A program made the translations under genes and the position numbers. This document shows positions 41,903 to 49,539 of a stretch of DNA of 64,000 nt, piece by piece. This stretch comes from Aquilonibacter sp963703325. Its GTDB lineage: Bacteria; Vulcanimicrobiota; Vulcanimicrobiia; Vulcanimicrobiales; Vulcanimicrobiaceae. Each line of letters begins with the position of its first letter. The first letter of the stretch is position 1. The stretch lies in assembly GCA_963703325.1 (NCBI GenBank), contig OY969805.1, positions 1,798,001-1,862,000 of the forward strand, written 5' to 3'. Under the pieces are notes generated by a model. The model did not search any database, was not told where the DNA came from, and saw only the letters and a program-made list of their open reading frames with translations.

Positions 41903-42923
41903 GATTTCGCTTGCTGCGGTTCTGCTAGTGGTTTGTGCCATTTGGCCGGCCGAATCCGAGGCTTGTACATCGGGCGCCGTTGCTAACGCCACGACCGACG
42001 AAGTACGTGCGCTCGTCCGCCGAATAAACGGTCGTGGGTTCGATCAGCTTTTAGTTAGGGGAAATCAAGATGGTAATCGAGATATCATCGCTACCCCCTT
42101 CCCGACGTGGTACCTCGATCAATTCCTTTCCAACGACTGGCGCGAGCGCCGGGACGTTGTGGCCGCTACGCTTCTCGATGAAATTACGAAAAGTGTAAGC
42201 TTTTCGGCCAGTGTGGGGGCCAATAGGAACACGTCCAGCTTCACACAGAAAGACGCTGATGTGGCGCGGCGTGCGCTGTGTGCGTCGATAAGCCAGACAC
42301 CTGAGGGCGATTACGACTTGAGCGTGGTGCTCTCTATGCGGGGTGATATGAACTTCACGGCGGGCTCACTGTCGGGATTGGTACATCTGCCGTTCTTCAG
42401 CGACGGCGTTGTGTCGGGCATACGATTGGAGTCCGATAACGGCAACACTCTGCTGCTTTTTTGGACAACCTCGAGCGATATTGATAGGCTTCGAAGTATT
42501 TTGAACAACAGTCGCTGGGATGTGGTCACAGGGGAATTTCACGATGCTGACGTTTTCGTTGATGGAATCGCATTCGAACGTACACTGACTGCGGTACTTC
42601 GGCCCGATTCGCTCAGTGGCTTTGATACGGCCGTCGCGCCAGGGCTATCCCCTTGGGATGCTCTCCCGGCAAACGTCGCGCTATCAGTCGCACCTAGCAA
42701 GGCGCAGTTTCGAATCGACGAGGCCCTTTATGGATATTCGACAAAGCCGAAGCGGGTCACGTCTAATGGCCAAACATTTACTACAGGATCATTGCATTCG
42801 GCTCAGGCGGATTTTTCGACGCCGGTACCGCCTTCCCAGCGATTCTCGTCCCTCAGTCCAATGGTCTATGTAGTCGTAAATCGCGCTACCGGGTGCATAC
42901 TTTTGGTAGGCATCCACACGTAG
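41886..42923 (+). CDS. Exported protein of unknown family
   Basis: A 345-residue protein with a signal peptide (residues 1-27, ending ESEA) and a soluble alpha/beta part. Segments such as DVVAATLLDEITKSVSFSASV, DYDLSVVLSMRGDMNFTAGS and SDIDRLRSILNNSRWDVVTGEFHDADVFVDGI look like a compact secreted domain, with Cys only at the N- and C-terminal regions. No known family. It ends directly at the start codon of the next gene (TAG-ATG), which was interrupted by an IS, so both belong to one operon. Confidence 0.6.
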   Translation: MSTTRRISLAAVLLVVCAIWPAESEACTSGAVANATTDEVRALVRRINGRGFDQLLVRGNQDGNRDIIATPFPTWYLDQFLSNDWRERRDVVAATLLDEITKSVSFSASVGANRNTSSFTQKDADVARRALCASISQTPEGDYDLSVVLSMRGDMNFTAGSLSGLVHLPFFSDGVVSGIRLESDNGNTLLLFWTTSSDIDRLRSILNNSRWDVVTGEFHDADVFVDGIAFERTLTAVLRPDSLSGFDTAVAPGLSPWDALPANVALSVAPSKAQFRIDEALYGYSTKPKRVTSNGQTFTTGSLHSAQADFSTPVPPSQRFSSLSPMVYVVVNRATGCILLVGIHT

Positions 42924-43058
42924 ATGCGCGCCGTAATCCTACGATCTGCATTCATCTTCGCGGTTTTCATCAACTGGACGCTTTGACGTGTGAGGCCTAA
43001 TCCGGGCCTGCGGGAGTTGTGAGTTTCCGGGCGTAGAGCCCAGCAAGGAGACTCGTTC

Positions 43059-43352
43059 TTGAGAAAAAGTCGCTTTACCGAGGCGCAGATCGTCTCGATT
43101 CTGCGCGAGGTCGATGGCGGAACGCCGGTGACGGAGCTCGCGCGAAGACACGGCGTGCACGCAAATACGATCCGGCTCTGGCGAGATAAGTATAGCGGCA
43201 TGGAAACCAGCGATCTGGTTCGCCTGAAGCAGCTCGAAGCCGAAAACGCGCAGATGCAGCGCATCATTGCCCGCCAAACGATTGAGATCGACGCTATGAA
43301 AAATCTCGTCTCAAAAAACGGCTGGGGCCCTCGCAGCGACAAGAAGCGGTGA
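43059..43352 (+). CDS. IS3-family transposase OrfA
   Basis: A 97-residue OrfA with a helix-turn-helix (FTEAQIVSILREVDGGTPVTELARRHGVHANTIRLWRDKY), which binds the terminal repeats, and a C-terminal leucine-type zipper (LVRLKQLEAENAQMQRIIARQ). TTG 43059 follows AGGAG. It overlaps orfB by GTGA and carries an A AAA AAC slippery site at its end for production of the OrfAB fusion. Confidence 0.9.
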   Translation: MRKSRFTEAQIVSILREVDGGTPVTELARRHGVHANTIRLWRDKYSGMETSDLVRLKQLEAENAQMQRIIARQTIEIDAMKNLVSKNGWGPRSDKKR

Positions 43353-43356
43353 GGGC
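43313..43356 (+). promoter_or_regulatory. Programmed -1 frameshift signal of the IS
   Basis: The heptamer A-AAA-AAC (43313-43319) is in the correct zero-frame phase of orfA. Seven bases later GCCCTC (43327-43332) can pair with GAGGGC (43351-43356). A -1 slip joins orfA to the orfB frame without a stop. Confidence 0.75.
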
Positions 43357-44168
43357 TTTGCAAGGCGACGGGGTTTCGCAGCGACGGGCATGCTGGCTGG
43401 TTGATTGCACGCGAAGCACGCTGCACTATCGCAAGCAGCGGCCAAACGATGAGCAGATCGCCACGCGCATGCGCGAGCTTGCGGCCGAGCGGCCACGCTG
43501 GGGCTGGCGGCGCCTGAAAGTGCTCTTTAAACGCGAGGGCATCGCCATCGGCTACGACCGCTTTTTGCGAATCTATCGCGCAAATAGCCTGCAAGTGCGG
43601 CCGCGGCGCAAACGCAAGGTCAACTACGTTCGCGGAAACGTCGTGCCGGCGGTCACTCGGCCCAACGAGCGTTGGTCGATCGACTTCATGCACGATCGCT
43701 TGGCCAACGGCCGCAAAATTCGCACCTTAAACATCGTCGACGATTTCACCCGCGAATGCCTCGCTCTGCGCATCGCGTATTCGCTCGGAAGCACCGACGT
43801 TATCAGGGAATTCGAAGACATCGCTTTCGAGCGCGGCTTTCCTGAAACGATTCGCTTCGACAACGGCCCGGAGTTCACGAGCCTGGCGATGCTGCGCTGG
43901 AGCGCTGAGCGCAGGGTTCGACCGCACTTCATCGATCCCGGCAAGCCAACGCAAAACGCGAACATCGAATCGCTCAACGGCAAGATTCGCGACGAACTGC
44001 TCAACTTGCATTCGTTTACCACGATCTTCGAAGCCCGCCGCGCGGCCGAGGCCTGGCGCAACGACTACAACGACGTCCGACCGCATTCGAGCTCTCGACC
44101 TGCAAACACCAAGGGAGTTTGCCGATCGATTCAAAACCAACCACACCTCACAATTATCTGCGGCCTGA
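43349..44168 (+). pseudogene. IS3-family transposase OrfB (DDE integrase), C-terminal frameshift
   Basis: The DDE triad is intact: D in WSIDFMHD, D in DNGPEF and E in NIESLNGKIRDELLN. After RPHS an extra base near 44093 shifts the frame. The restored frame reads ALDLQTPREFADRF and ends at TGA 44168, the normal family end. The unshifted frame runs on through the IS end to 44269. The catalytic core is complete, so activity may be reduced but is not excluded. Joined to orfA by a -1 frameshift signal. Confidence 0.85.
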
Positions 44169-44642
44169 AATTGCCTCACACGTCAGCTTTCAGCGTGCTT
44201 CGCCGACGACAGCAGCTGGGAGCACGGCCTGTCTGTGCAGCTGCCCGAATCGCGAATGCGAATCTCTGATGTCGTATCGCAATGGGCAAACGACCCCACG
44301 TTCTTGAACGGTCGCGTCCAGCAAGGCCCGATTTATTTCAATGACTGCCTTACACTTGTCAACGCGGCTAACGTTGTCGCCGTCCGTGTCCAAGTTGCTT
44401 TCGCTCCCGTGGGCGTCGATGGGAGTATCAAGCGTCCCGCTATGCCATTTGATCTTTGGACTCGCCTAGAGCCCGGCGCTCGCCGAAGCGTGTGCCGAGA
44501 CCACGCCTATGCAAACGGTGCAAAGGGATGGTGGCTCGTGGGGTGGGTTAGCGCCGTCGACTTCGCGGATGGATCATCGTGGCGTGCGCCTACAGGAACA
44601 GCGCTGCAAGCCGCGATCGTTGAGGCCCTCGGAAAGTCTCCT

Positions 44643-45824
44643 TTAAGCTCCGCGTTCAGCCCACAGTAGCGGTTCGCCGGTGCCGACCGCTATGACCGGC
44701 GGGCGCGGGAACCAATTATAATTACTCGCCATGCTGTAGGTGTAGGCGCCGGTCGTCCGCATCACGACCAGATCGCCGGCGCGCAGATCCTCCGGTAGCA
44801 TCGCTTCACCCAATTCGTCGGCTTCGCACGAGCGGCCGCAGACCATCGCCGGTGCGAGTGGCGTGCGCGGCTCGGCCGCTTCGAAATGGTGATAGGCGCC
44901 GTAGAGCGCGGGGCGCGGGTTGTCGGCCATGCTGCCGTCGACGATGACGAACCGCCGTCCCTCGAAGTTCTTAACCGCCATCACGCGGTAGATCGACGTG
45001 CCCGCTGCCCCAATTACAGCACGGCCGGGCTCGATCTCCGCGTGGACTCCGGGCGGCACGATGCGCGCGACCGCGTCGAGCGTGCCGGCGACATCGATGG
45101 TCTCGTCCTTCGCATCGGGGCGCATCTGCACGCCGAAGCCGCCGCCGACGATGATGGTGTCCGCCGTATCGAACCCGGCCGCGCGCATGCGCGCGAGCAG
45201 CTCGAGCAGGCGCCGGGCATTTTCGACGTACGGCATCGCGCCATAGATTTGCGAGCCCATGTGGGCGTGCACACCGCGAACGCGCAGCGACGGCTGCTCG
45301 CGCAGAAGCGCTAAGGCTTCGTCGGCGTCGCTGGGCGCGAAGCCAAACTTGCTGCGGTTGCCGGCGGTGCGAATAAAATCGTGCGTGTGCGCCTCGATAC
45401 CGGTATTGAAGCGCAGCACTACGTCGGCACGGCGGCCGTTGGCACGGTCGACAAAGCGGCGCAATTCGTCCATGCCGTCGATCACGATTCGGCCGACGCG
45501 CCCGTCGAGCGCTGCCTCGTGTTCTTCTGCTGTCTTTCCCGCGCCGTGCAGCGTCAAGCGCGAGGCTTCGAATCCGCCGCGTTCCGCAACCCCGAGTTCG
45601 CCGATCGAACTGACGTCGATCCCGATGGGCCGCGGGTACAAATGACGAACCAGCCCCGGTAGTAAGAGCGCTTTGGCGGCATACGAGATCGCGATGTTGT
45701 GCGGCGACGCCGCAGCGAGCATCGCCTCGAGCGCCCTATCGAGCACCTGTAGATCGATAACCAGCAACGGTGTGCCGAAGCGCTCGGCCAACGCGTCCAC
45801 GCGCTCGCCGCCGATCGTCATCAT
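44643..45824 (-). CDS. lysA: Diaminopimelate decarboxylase
   Basis: A 393-residue fold-III PLP enzyme converting meso-diaminopimelate to lysine. The PLP Lys lies in ISYAAKALL near residue 48, with HAHMGSQI, the glycine-rich VGGGFGVQ, EPGRAV and the active-site Cys of MVCGRSCEADE near 335 present. GAYTYSMASNYN near 370 completes the set. ATG 45824 overlaps the manA stop by 4 bp. A longer in-frame start runs into manA and is rejected. The family is clear; related ornithine-type decarboxylases are unlikely because of the order of motifs. Confidence 0.9.
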   Translation of the reverse strand: MMTIGGERVDALAERFGTPLLVIDLQVLDRALEAMLAAASPHNIAISYAAKALLLPGLVRHLYPRPIGIDVSSIGELGVAERGGFEASRLTLHGAGKTAEEHEAALDGRVGRIVIDGMDELRRFVDRANGRRADVVLRFNTGIEAHTHDFIRTAGNRSKFGFAPSDADEALALLREQPSLRVRGVHAHMGSQIYGAMPYVENARRLLELLARMRAAGFDTADTIIVGGGFGVQMRPDAKDETIDVAGTLDAVARIVPPGVHAEIEPGRAVIGAAGTSIYRVMAVKNFEGRRFVIVDGSMADNPRPALYGAYHHFEAAEPRTPLAPAMVCGRSCEADELGEAMLPEDLRAGDLVVMRTTGAYTYSMASNYNWFPRPPVIAVGTGEPLLWAERGA

Positions 45825-46903
45825 GTAAATTGCGCCATAAAGAGTTCGATGCGATCTTGCGCGATGCCGGCAGCGAGCAGACGCACCGTCATCGTTTCGG
45901 TACTCTTCGGCGGCGCGACCAGCATAAAGGGCGAGGTCGGGCTGCCGGTCGCCGATACGGTGTACCACTGCACGGCGGCGGGCACGAGTGCCGTTTGATA
46001 GCGTTCGAGCGTCAGGGCAATGTCGCCGGCGCGCACCGTCATCGGACGTTCGAGCGTCATCACGATCGCGGGACGTCCTTCGGTCTCGAGCGACGCGGCT
46101 TCGTCGGTCGCAGTGACGCGCTCGACGATGAAGTTCTTGCTGGCGACGAGCGCCACGCGATCTACGCCTTCATAGTGATACGCGATCGTTTCGATCGCAT
46201 TGCGCCTTCCCTGATGAAAGTCCAACACGTCCGCCGCCTTGTTGACATTGAGCTCGCGCGGTTTTCCGTCCTTGTCCACGCGGTTCCAGTCGAAGATGCG
46301 ATAGGTCAGATCGCTCGCCTGTTGTGTTTCGAAGAGCGCGATGCCCGCACCGATTGCATGCAGCGTTCCGGCGGGGAGATAGTACGTTTCACCAGCCTTC
46401 ACCGGCACGCGCCGCAGAATGTCGCCGAGCGTACCGTCGGCCACGCGCCGTTCGTATTCTTCGCGCGTCGTGTCGTGCGCCCAGCCGTAGACGAGTTCGG
46501 CGCCGTCATCGGCGGAAAGAATGTACCAGCATTCGGTTTTGCCGTTATGCTGATGCTCCACGCGCTGGGCGTAGGCGTCATCGGGATGCACTTGCACCGA
46601 GAGCGAGTCGCGCGCATCGATGATCTTGGTGAGGATCGGAAAGATCTGCTTAGGGTCCAGGTCCCCGAGCAGCTTCGCGCCCAACTGGCTCCGCAAGTCG
46701 GCGATCGTTTTGCCGGCCAGCGGCCCGTTGAGGACGCGATTGTCGTCCCAGCACTCCCACGACTCGCCAATTTTCTCATTCGGATCGGCCTTTTTCCCGA
46801 AATGCTTGACTAAGGCGTCGCCGCCCCAAATGGCGGGGGTCTCTTTGGGCTCGATGGAATAAGGATAGATTGCCTCGTCGCTCACGCTGGCTCCATGTTT
46901 CAT
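45821..46903 (-). CDS. manA: Mannose-6-phosphate isomerase, class I
   Basis: A 360-residue zinc enzyme interconverting mannose-6-phosphate and fructose-6-phosphate. The metal ligands are in SVQVHPDD near residue 103 and GKTECWYIL, with HAIGAGIALFETQQ near 185. The C-terminal cupin half is complete. It starts 33 bp from the divergent redoxin gene and overlaps lysA at its 3' end. Confidence 0.88.
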   Translation of the reverse strand: MKHGASVSDEAIYPYSIEPKETPAIWGGDALVKHFGKKADPNEKIGESWECWDDNRVLNGPLAGKTIADLRSQLGAKLLGDLDPKQIFPILTKIIDARDSLSVQVHPDDAYAQRVEHQHNGKTECWYILSADDGAELVYGWAHDTTREEYERRVADGTLGDILRRVPVKAGETYYLPAGTLHAIGAGIALFETQQASDLTYRIFDWNRVDKDGKPRELNVNKAADVLDFHQGRRNAIETIAYHYEGVDRVALVASKNFIVERVTATDEAASLETEGRPAIVMTLERPMTVRAGDIALTLERYQTALVPAAVQWYTVSATGSPTSPFMLVAPPKSTETMTVRLLAAGIAQDRIELFMAQFT

Positions 46904-46935
46904 CCGTTCACCGGTGTCCCGGCGTACTCTAGCAT

Positions 46936-47406
46936 ATGTTCAAACTGCTTGCACTCGTGCTCCTTGCGAGCACCACCACACTTCAACCGATTCTTGCGGC
47001 CAAGGACTGGATCGGCAGTCGCGTTTCTGCCGCGCAGCTGGCCGGCAAGGTCGTGATCGTCGACGTTTTTACTGTCGATTGCTACAATTGCCGCAACGTC
47101 ATACCCACGTTGCGCTCGCTCTATGCCGGTGACCGTTCGAAAGGCCTGGCGATCGTGGGGATTCACACCCCTGAGACGCCGGCGGAGAAGGAGCGGCCCT
47201 ACGTGACGCAGAGCCTGAACCAACAGGGCATCGTCTGGCCGGTCGCCGTCGATAATGGCTTTTCGCTCTGGGATTCGTACGGCATCAATGCGTGGCCAAC
47301 GCAACTCTTCTTCGATCGGAGCGGTCGCTTACGAAAGGTCATCGTCGGCGACTCGCAAGATGACGAAGTGCGCGCGACGGCGCAAAGCCTGTTGCAAGAA
47401 CGGTAA
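46936..47406 (+). CDS. Exported thioredoxin-like protein (CxxC redoxin)
   Basis: A 156-residue protein with a signal peptide (1-22) and a TlpA/ResA/DipZ-type thioredoxin fold. The active site is VDCYNCRNVIPTL near residue 50, and GINAWPTQLFFDRSG supplies the cis-Pro. It resembles the longer redoxin at 60641, which has CLNC. Likely reduces or delivers electrons to periplasmic disulfides. TACTCT ends 5 bp before ATG 46936, a possible leaderless start. Confidence 0.85.
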   Translation: MFKLLALVLLASTTTLQPILAAKDWIGSRVSAAQLAGKVVIVDVFTVDCYNCRNVIPTLRSLYAGDRSKGLAIVGIHTPETPAEKERPYVTQSLNQQGIVWPVAVDNGFSLWDSYGINAWPTQLFFDRSGRLRKVIVGDSQDDEVRATAQSLLQER

Positions 47407-47408
47407 GC

Positions 47409-48833
47409 GTGCACGTCTATATCGGAATCGGCTCAAACCTCGGCGATCGGCAAGCAAACATTCTCGCTGCGTTGCAGCGTCTGCGCGCCTACGCGCGCAT
47501 CGATCGTGTGTCCTCGTTCTACGAGAGCGAGCCGGCCGGCGGTGCCGGCGGCCCGGCGTTTCTCAACGTCGCAGCGCAGGTCGATACCGCGCTGAGCCGC
47601 GAGGCGTTCGAGCGCGTTGCTCGCGAGGTCGAGCTCGCGATCGGACGCATCTCCAACGCGCGCTTGCAAGCGCGGCCGATCGATATCGACGTGCTGGTCT
47701 TTGGCGGTTGGACGCATCCCGAGCTCGCGCATCGCCCCTACAACACCGTGCCGCTGGCCGAGATCGCGCCGCAGTTCGCGCATCTCGTGCAAAGCAACGG
47801 GAGCACCGCGCCGCGGCGCCGCGAGCGCAGTCTGCACTTTCTCGCCAACCGGCAAGAGGAGACGCCCGAGGTACGCCTCTCGCTCAACCGCGTCGGCGTG
47901 TCGCACGTGCGCCGCATCGTGCAGCTCGAGATCGATGGGACGCCGCGAGTCTTTAACGGCGAATTCACGATGGTTGCAGACCTTGCGCCCGATAAGGCCG
48001 GCGTCCACATGTCGCGCTTTTCGGAAATTCTCGAGGAAGCCACGCTCGACGTGCTCTCGTCCTCACCCGAGCCCGCGCGTATCGAGCGGCTGGTCGAAGC
48101 CATCGCGCACGAGATCGTACGAAGCCAACGCGCGATCCGTGCCGACGTTCGCTTGCGCGCGGATTTCGGCCTCGAACGTTGGACGCCGGTCTCGGGTAAG
48201 CGTGGCGAAGAGATCTATACGTTAGTCGGCATTGCCCACGCCGACGAACACGGGACCCGCCGCGTGGTGGGCGTCGAGGCTGAGGGCATGACCGCGTGTC
48301 CGTGCGCGCAGCAGATGGTGCGCGAGCACTCGCTGCGTGAATTGATCGAAGCCGGGTTTTCCGAAGCCGACGCGCAGCGAGCGCTCGACGCGCTTCCGGT
48401 AGCGACGCATAATCAACGCGGGCGCGGCGCGGTGTTGCTCGGGGTCGACGCGCAGTATGCCGACGCCGTGCGGGCCGACGATCTGGTCGAAATCGTCGAG
48501 GGTTCGATGTCGAGCGAAACGTACGATCTGCTCAAGCGCCCCGACGAATTCTTCATCGTCAACAAAGCGCATCACAATCCGAAGTTTGTCGAGGATGTCG
48601 TGCGCGGGATTCTTTCGCGCTCGCTCGACATGTATGCCGATCTTCCCGACGACTCGTTCGTCTTCGCCAGTCAAATCAACTACGAGTCGATTCACAAGCA
48701 CGACGCATTTGCCGAAGCCTTCGGCCTCTTTGGCGAGTTCCGTAAGGAACTCAACAGCGGCACCTACGTTACGGCGAAAACCGATTTGGCGTCGTGGCTT
48801 GGAACCCGCCCGTCGCCCGTCCTGTCACCGTAG
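47409..48833 (+). CDS. FolK-FolE2 fusion: HPPK plus GTP cyclohydrolase (type IB/IV)
   Basis: A 474-residue bifunctional protein. Residues 1-130 are 6-hydroxymethyl-7,8-dihydropterin pyrophosphokinase (IGIGSNLGDRQANI, SSFYESEPAG, ARPIDIDVLVFGGW). From about 150 to the end is GTP cyclohydrolase FolE2 (VSHVRRIV, GVHMSRFSEIL, GMTACPCAQQM, THNQRGRG, HHNPKFVEDVVR), which makes dihydroneopterin triphosphate from GTP. These are early and late steps of the folate route. ATG-like start GTG 47409 is 3 bp after the redoxin stop. The reading is continuous. Confidence 0.88.
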   Translation: MHVYIGIGSNLGDRQANILAALQRLRAYARIDRVSSFYESEPAGGAGGPAFLNVAAQVDTALSREAFERVAREVELAIGRISNARLQARPIDIDVLVFGGWTHPELAHRPYNTVPLAEIAPQFAHLVQSNGSTAPRRRERSLHFLANRQEETPEVRLSLNRVGVSHVRRIVQLEIDGTPRVFNGEFTMVADLAPDKAGVHMSRFSEILEEATLDVLSSSPEPARIERLVEAIAHEIVRSQRAIRADVRLRADFGLERWTPVSGKRGEEIYTLVGIAHADEHGTRRVVGVEAEGMTACPCAQQMVREHSLRELIEAGFSEADAQRALDALPVATHNQRGRGAVLLGVDAQYADAVRADDLVEIVEGSMSSETYDLLKRPDEFFIVNKAHHNPKFVEDVVRGILSRSLDMYADLPDDSFVFASQINYESIHKHDAFAEAFGLFGEFRKELNSGTYVTAKTDLASWLGTRPSPVLSP

Positions 48834-48855
48834 CTATCGTCAGGCGTTAACAGCT

Positions 48856-48884
48856 TGTCATCCCGAGCGTAGCGAAGCGAAGGG
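48856..48884 (+). repeat. CHPERSE-type dispersed repeat
   Basis: The segment beginning CATCCCGAGCGTAGCGAAGC reads as CHPERSEAK when translated, the sign of a common dispersed palindromic element in many genomes. The partial inverted symmetry (GAGCG-TAGCG-AAGCG) is visible. It stands just before the AGGAGG site of the small secreted gene. Confidence 0.55.
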
Positions 48885-48897
48885 ACCAGGAGGACCG

Positions 48898-49131
48898 ATG
48901 CTTCATATGATTTTCGCAGCTGGAGTCCTCATGATTGCGGCCGTAGTCGCCGCTCCAAGCGCGTCGCCCAGCCCTTCTCCGCGAGCAACGCGGTCGCCGC
49001 AGACATGCTTTGCGGGCGGCAGCACGTGCCGGCCGGTAACGCTCCACGTCGTTTGCTTTGCGCAAACCAACGCGTGCCCGACTCCCGGCGTGCACGACGT
49101 CTTCGCCCGGCCTTCGCCTACGCCGTCTTGA
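48898..49131 (+). CDS. Small secreted Cys-containing protein
   Basis: A 77-residue protein with a signal peptide (residues 1-19) followed by a Ser/Pro-rich linker (SASPSPSPRATRSP) and five Cys in the remaining 45 residues. A strong AGGAGG site 5 bp before ATG 48898 supports the start. No family recognised. The stop codon overlaps the -35 box of the PadR promoter. Confidence 0.6.
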   Translation: MLHMIFAAGVLMIAAVVAAPSASPSPSPRATRSPQTCFAGGSTCRPVTLHVVCFAQTNACPTPGVHDVFARPSPTPS

Positions 49132-49169
49132 CATTCCATCCACTCTTGATATATCTATTATGGATATAT
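49128..49169 (+). promoter_or_regulatory. Promoter and inverted-repeat operator of the padR operon
   Basis: TTGACA (49128-49133) and TATATC (49150-49155) are 16 bp apart. Overlapping the -10 lies ATATATC-7-GATATAT (49149-49169), a dyad expected for PadR autoregulation. Confidence 0.65.
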
Positions 49170-49182
49170 AGGAGGTCCGAGG

Positions 49183-49539
49183 ATGGAAGCAGCCGGCGAC
49201 CCGCGCGTATTTTTACCGCTCAGCCCGAGCGGCTTTTACATTTTGCTCGCGCTTGCGGCGGAAGAGCGGCACGGCTACAGCATTGCTAAGGAAGTCGAAG
49301 ACGCCACCGATGGCGCGGTGCACCTTGGCCCCGGTACGCTCTATCGCCTCATCAAGCAAATGGTCACCGATGGCTGGATCGTTGAAGTTGACCGCGTGGA
49401 TTCCGAGGATCCGCGCCGTCGCTACTATCGCTTGACGCCGTGGGGCCGGCGTATCGCTCGCGCGGAAGCGGAACGCCTTGCCGACGCGGTGCGCACCGCA
49501 ATGGAACGGCGGCTTCTCTCGGCGAGCGCATTTTCATGA
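49183..49539 (+). CDS. PadR family transcriptional regulator
   Basis: A 118-residue winged-helix protein: FYILLALAAEERHGYSIAKEVED and GTLYRLIKQMVTDGWIVEVDR are the conserved PadR recognition and wing segments, followed by a short C-terminal helix. Small PadR regulators repress efflux operons and release DNA when ligand binds. It overlaps the ADOP-like permease gene by ATGA and is preceded by the dyad above. Confidence 0.93.
   Translation: MEAAGDPRVFLPLSPSGFYILLALAAEERHGYSIAKEVEDATDGAVHLGPGTLYRLIKQMVTDGWIVEVDRVDSEDPRRRYYRLTPWGRRIARAEAERLADAVRTAMERRLLSASAFS

Larger units (their letters stand above)
42984..44185 (+). mobile_element. IS3-family (IS407-group-like) insertion sequence
   Basis: 1202 bp. 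The tips are inverted repeats with TGACGTGTGAGGC at 42984-42996 and its exact reverse complement at 44173-44185, with partial matches further in. A 4-bp target duplication GCTT flanks it (42980-42983 and 44186-44189). It contains orfA and orfB with a programmed-frameshift signal. Four-base duplications are typical of the IS407 group. The insertion interrupted the gene at 42924. Confidence 0.93.
42924..44669 (+). pseudogene. Exported-protein gene interrupted by an IS3-family element
   Basis: ATG 42924 starts a signal peptide (MRAVILRSAFIFAVFINWTL) that runs into the IS at 42984. Removing the IS (42984-44185) and one copy of the GCTT duplication joins the frame exactly at SACFADDSSWEHGLSV. The gene then continues uninterrupted to TAG 44669 as a 179-residue secreted protein with FNDCLTLVN, RSVCRDHAYANGAKGWWLVGW and other uncharacterised segments. 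No family recognised. The 3' end overlaps lysA by 27 bp. Confidence 0.8.

Noticed and set aside
44235..44669. Independent gene after the IS
   Set aside because: It is the 3' part of the gene interrupted by the IS; the frame continues through the target site to the signal peptide at 42924.
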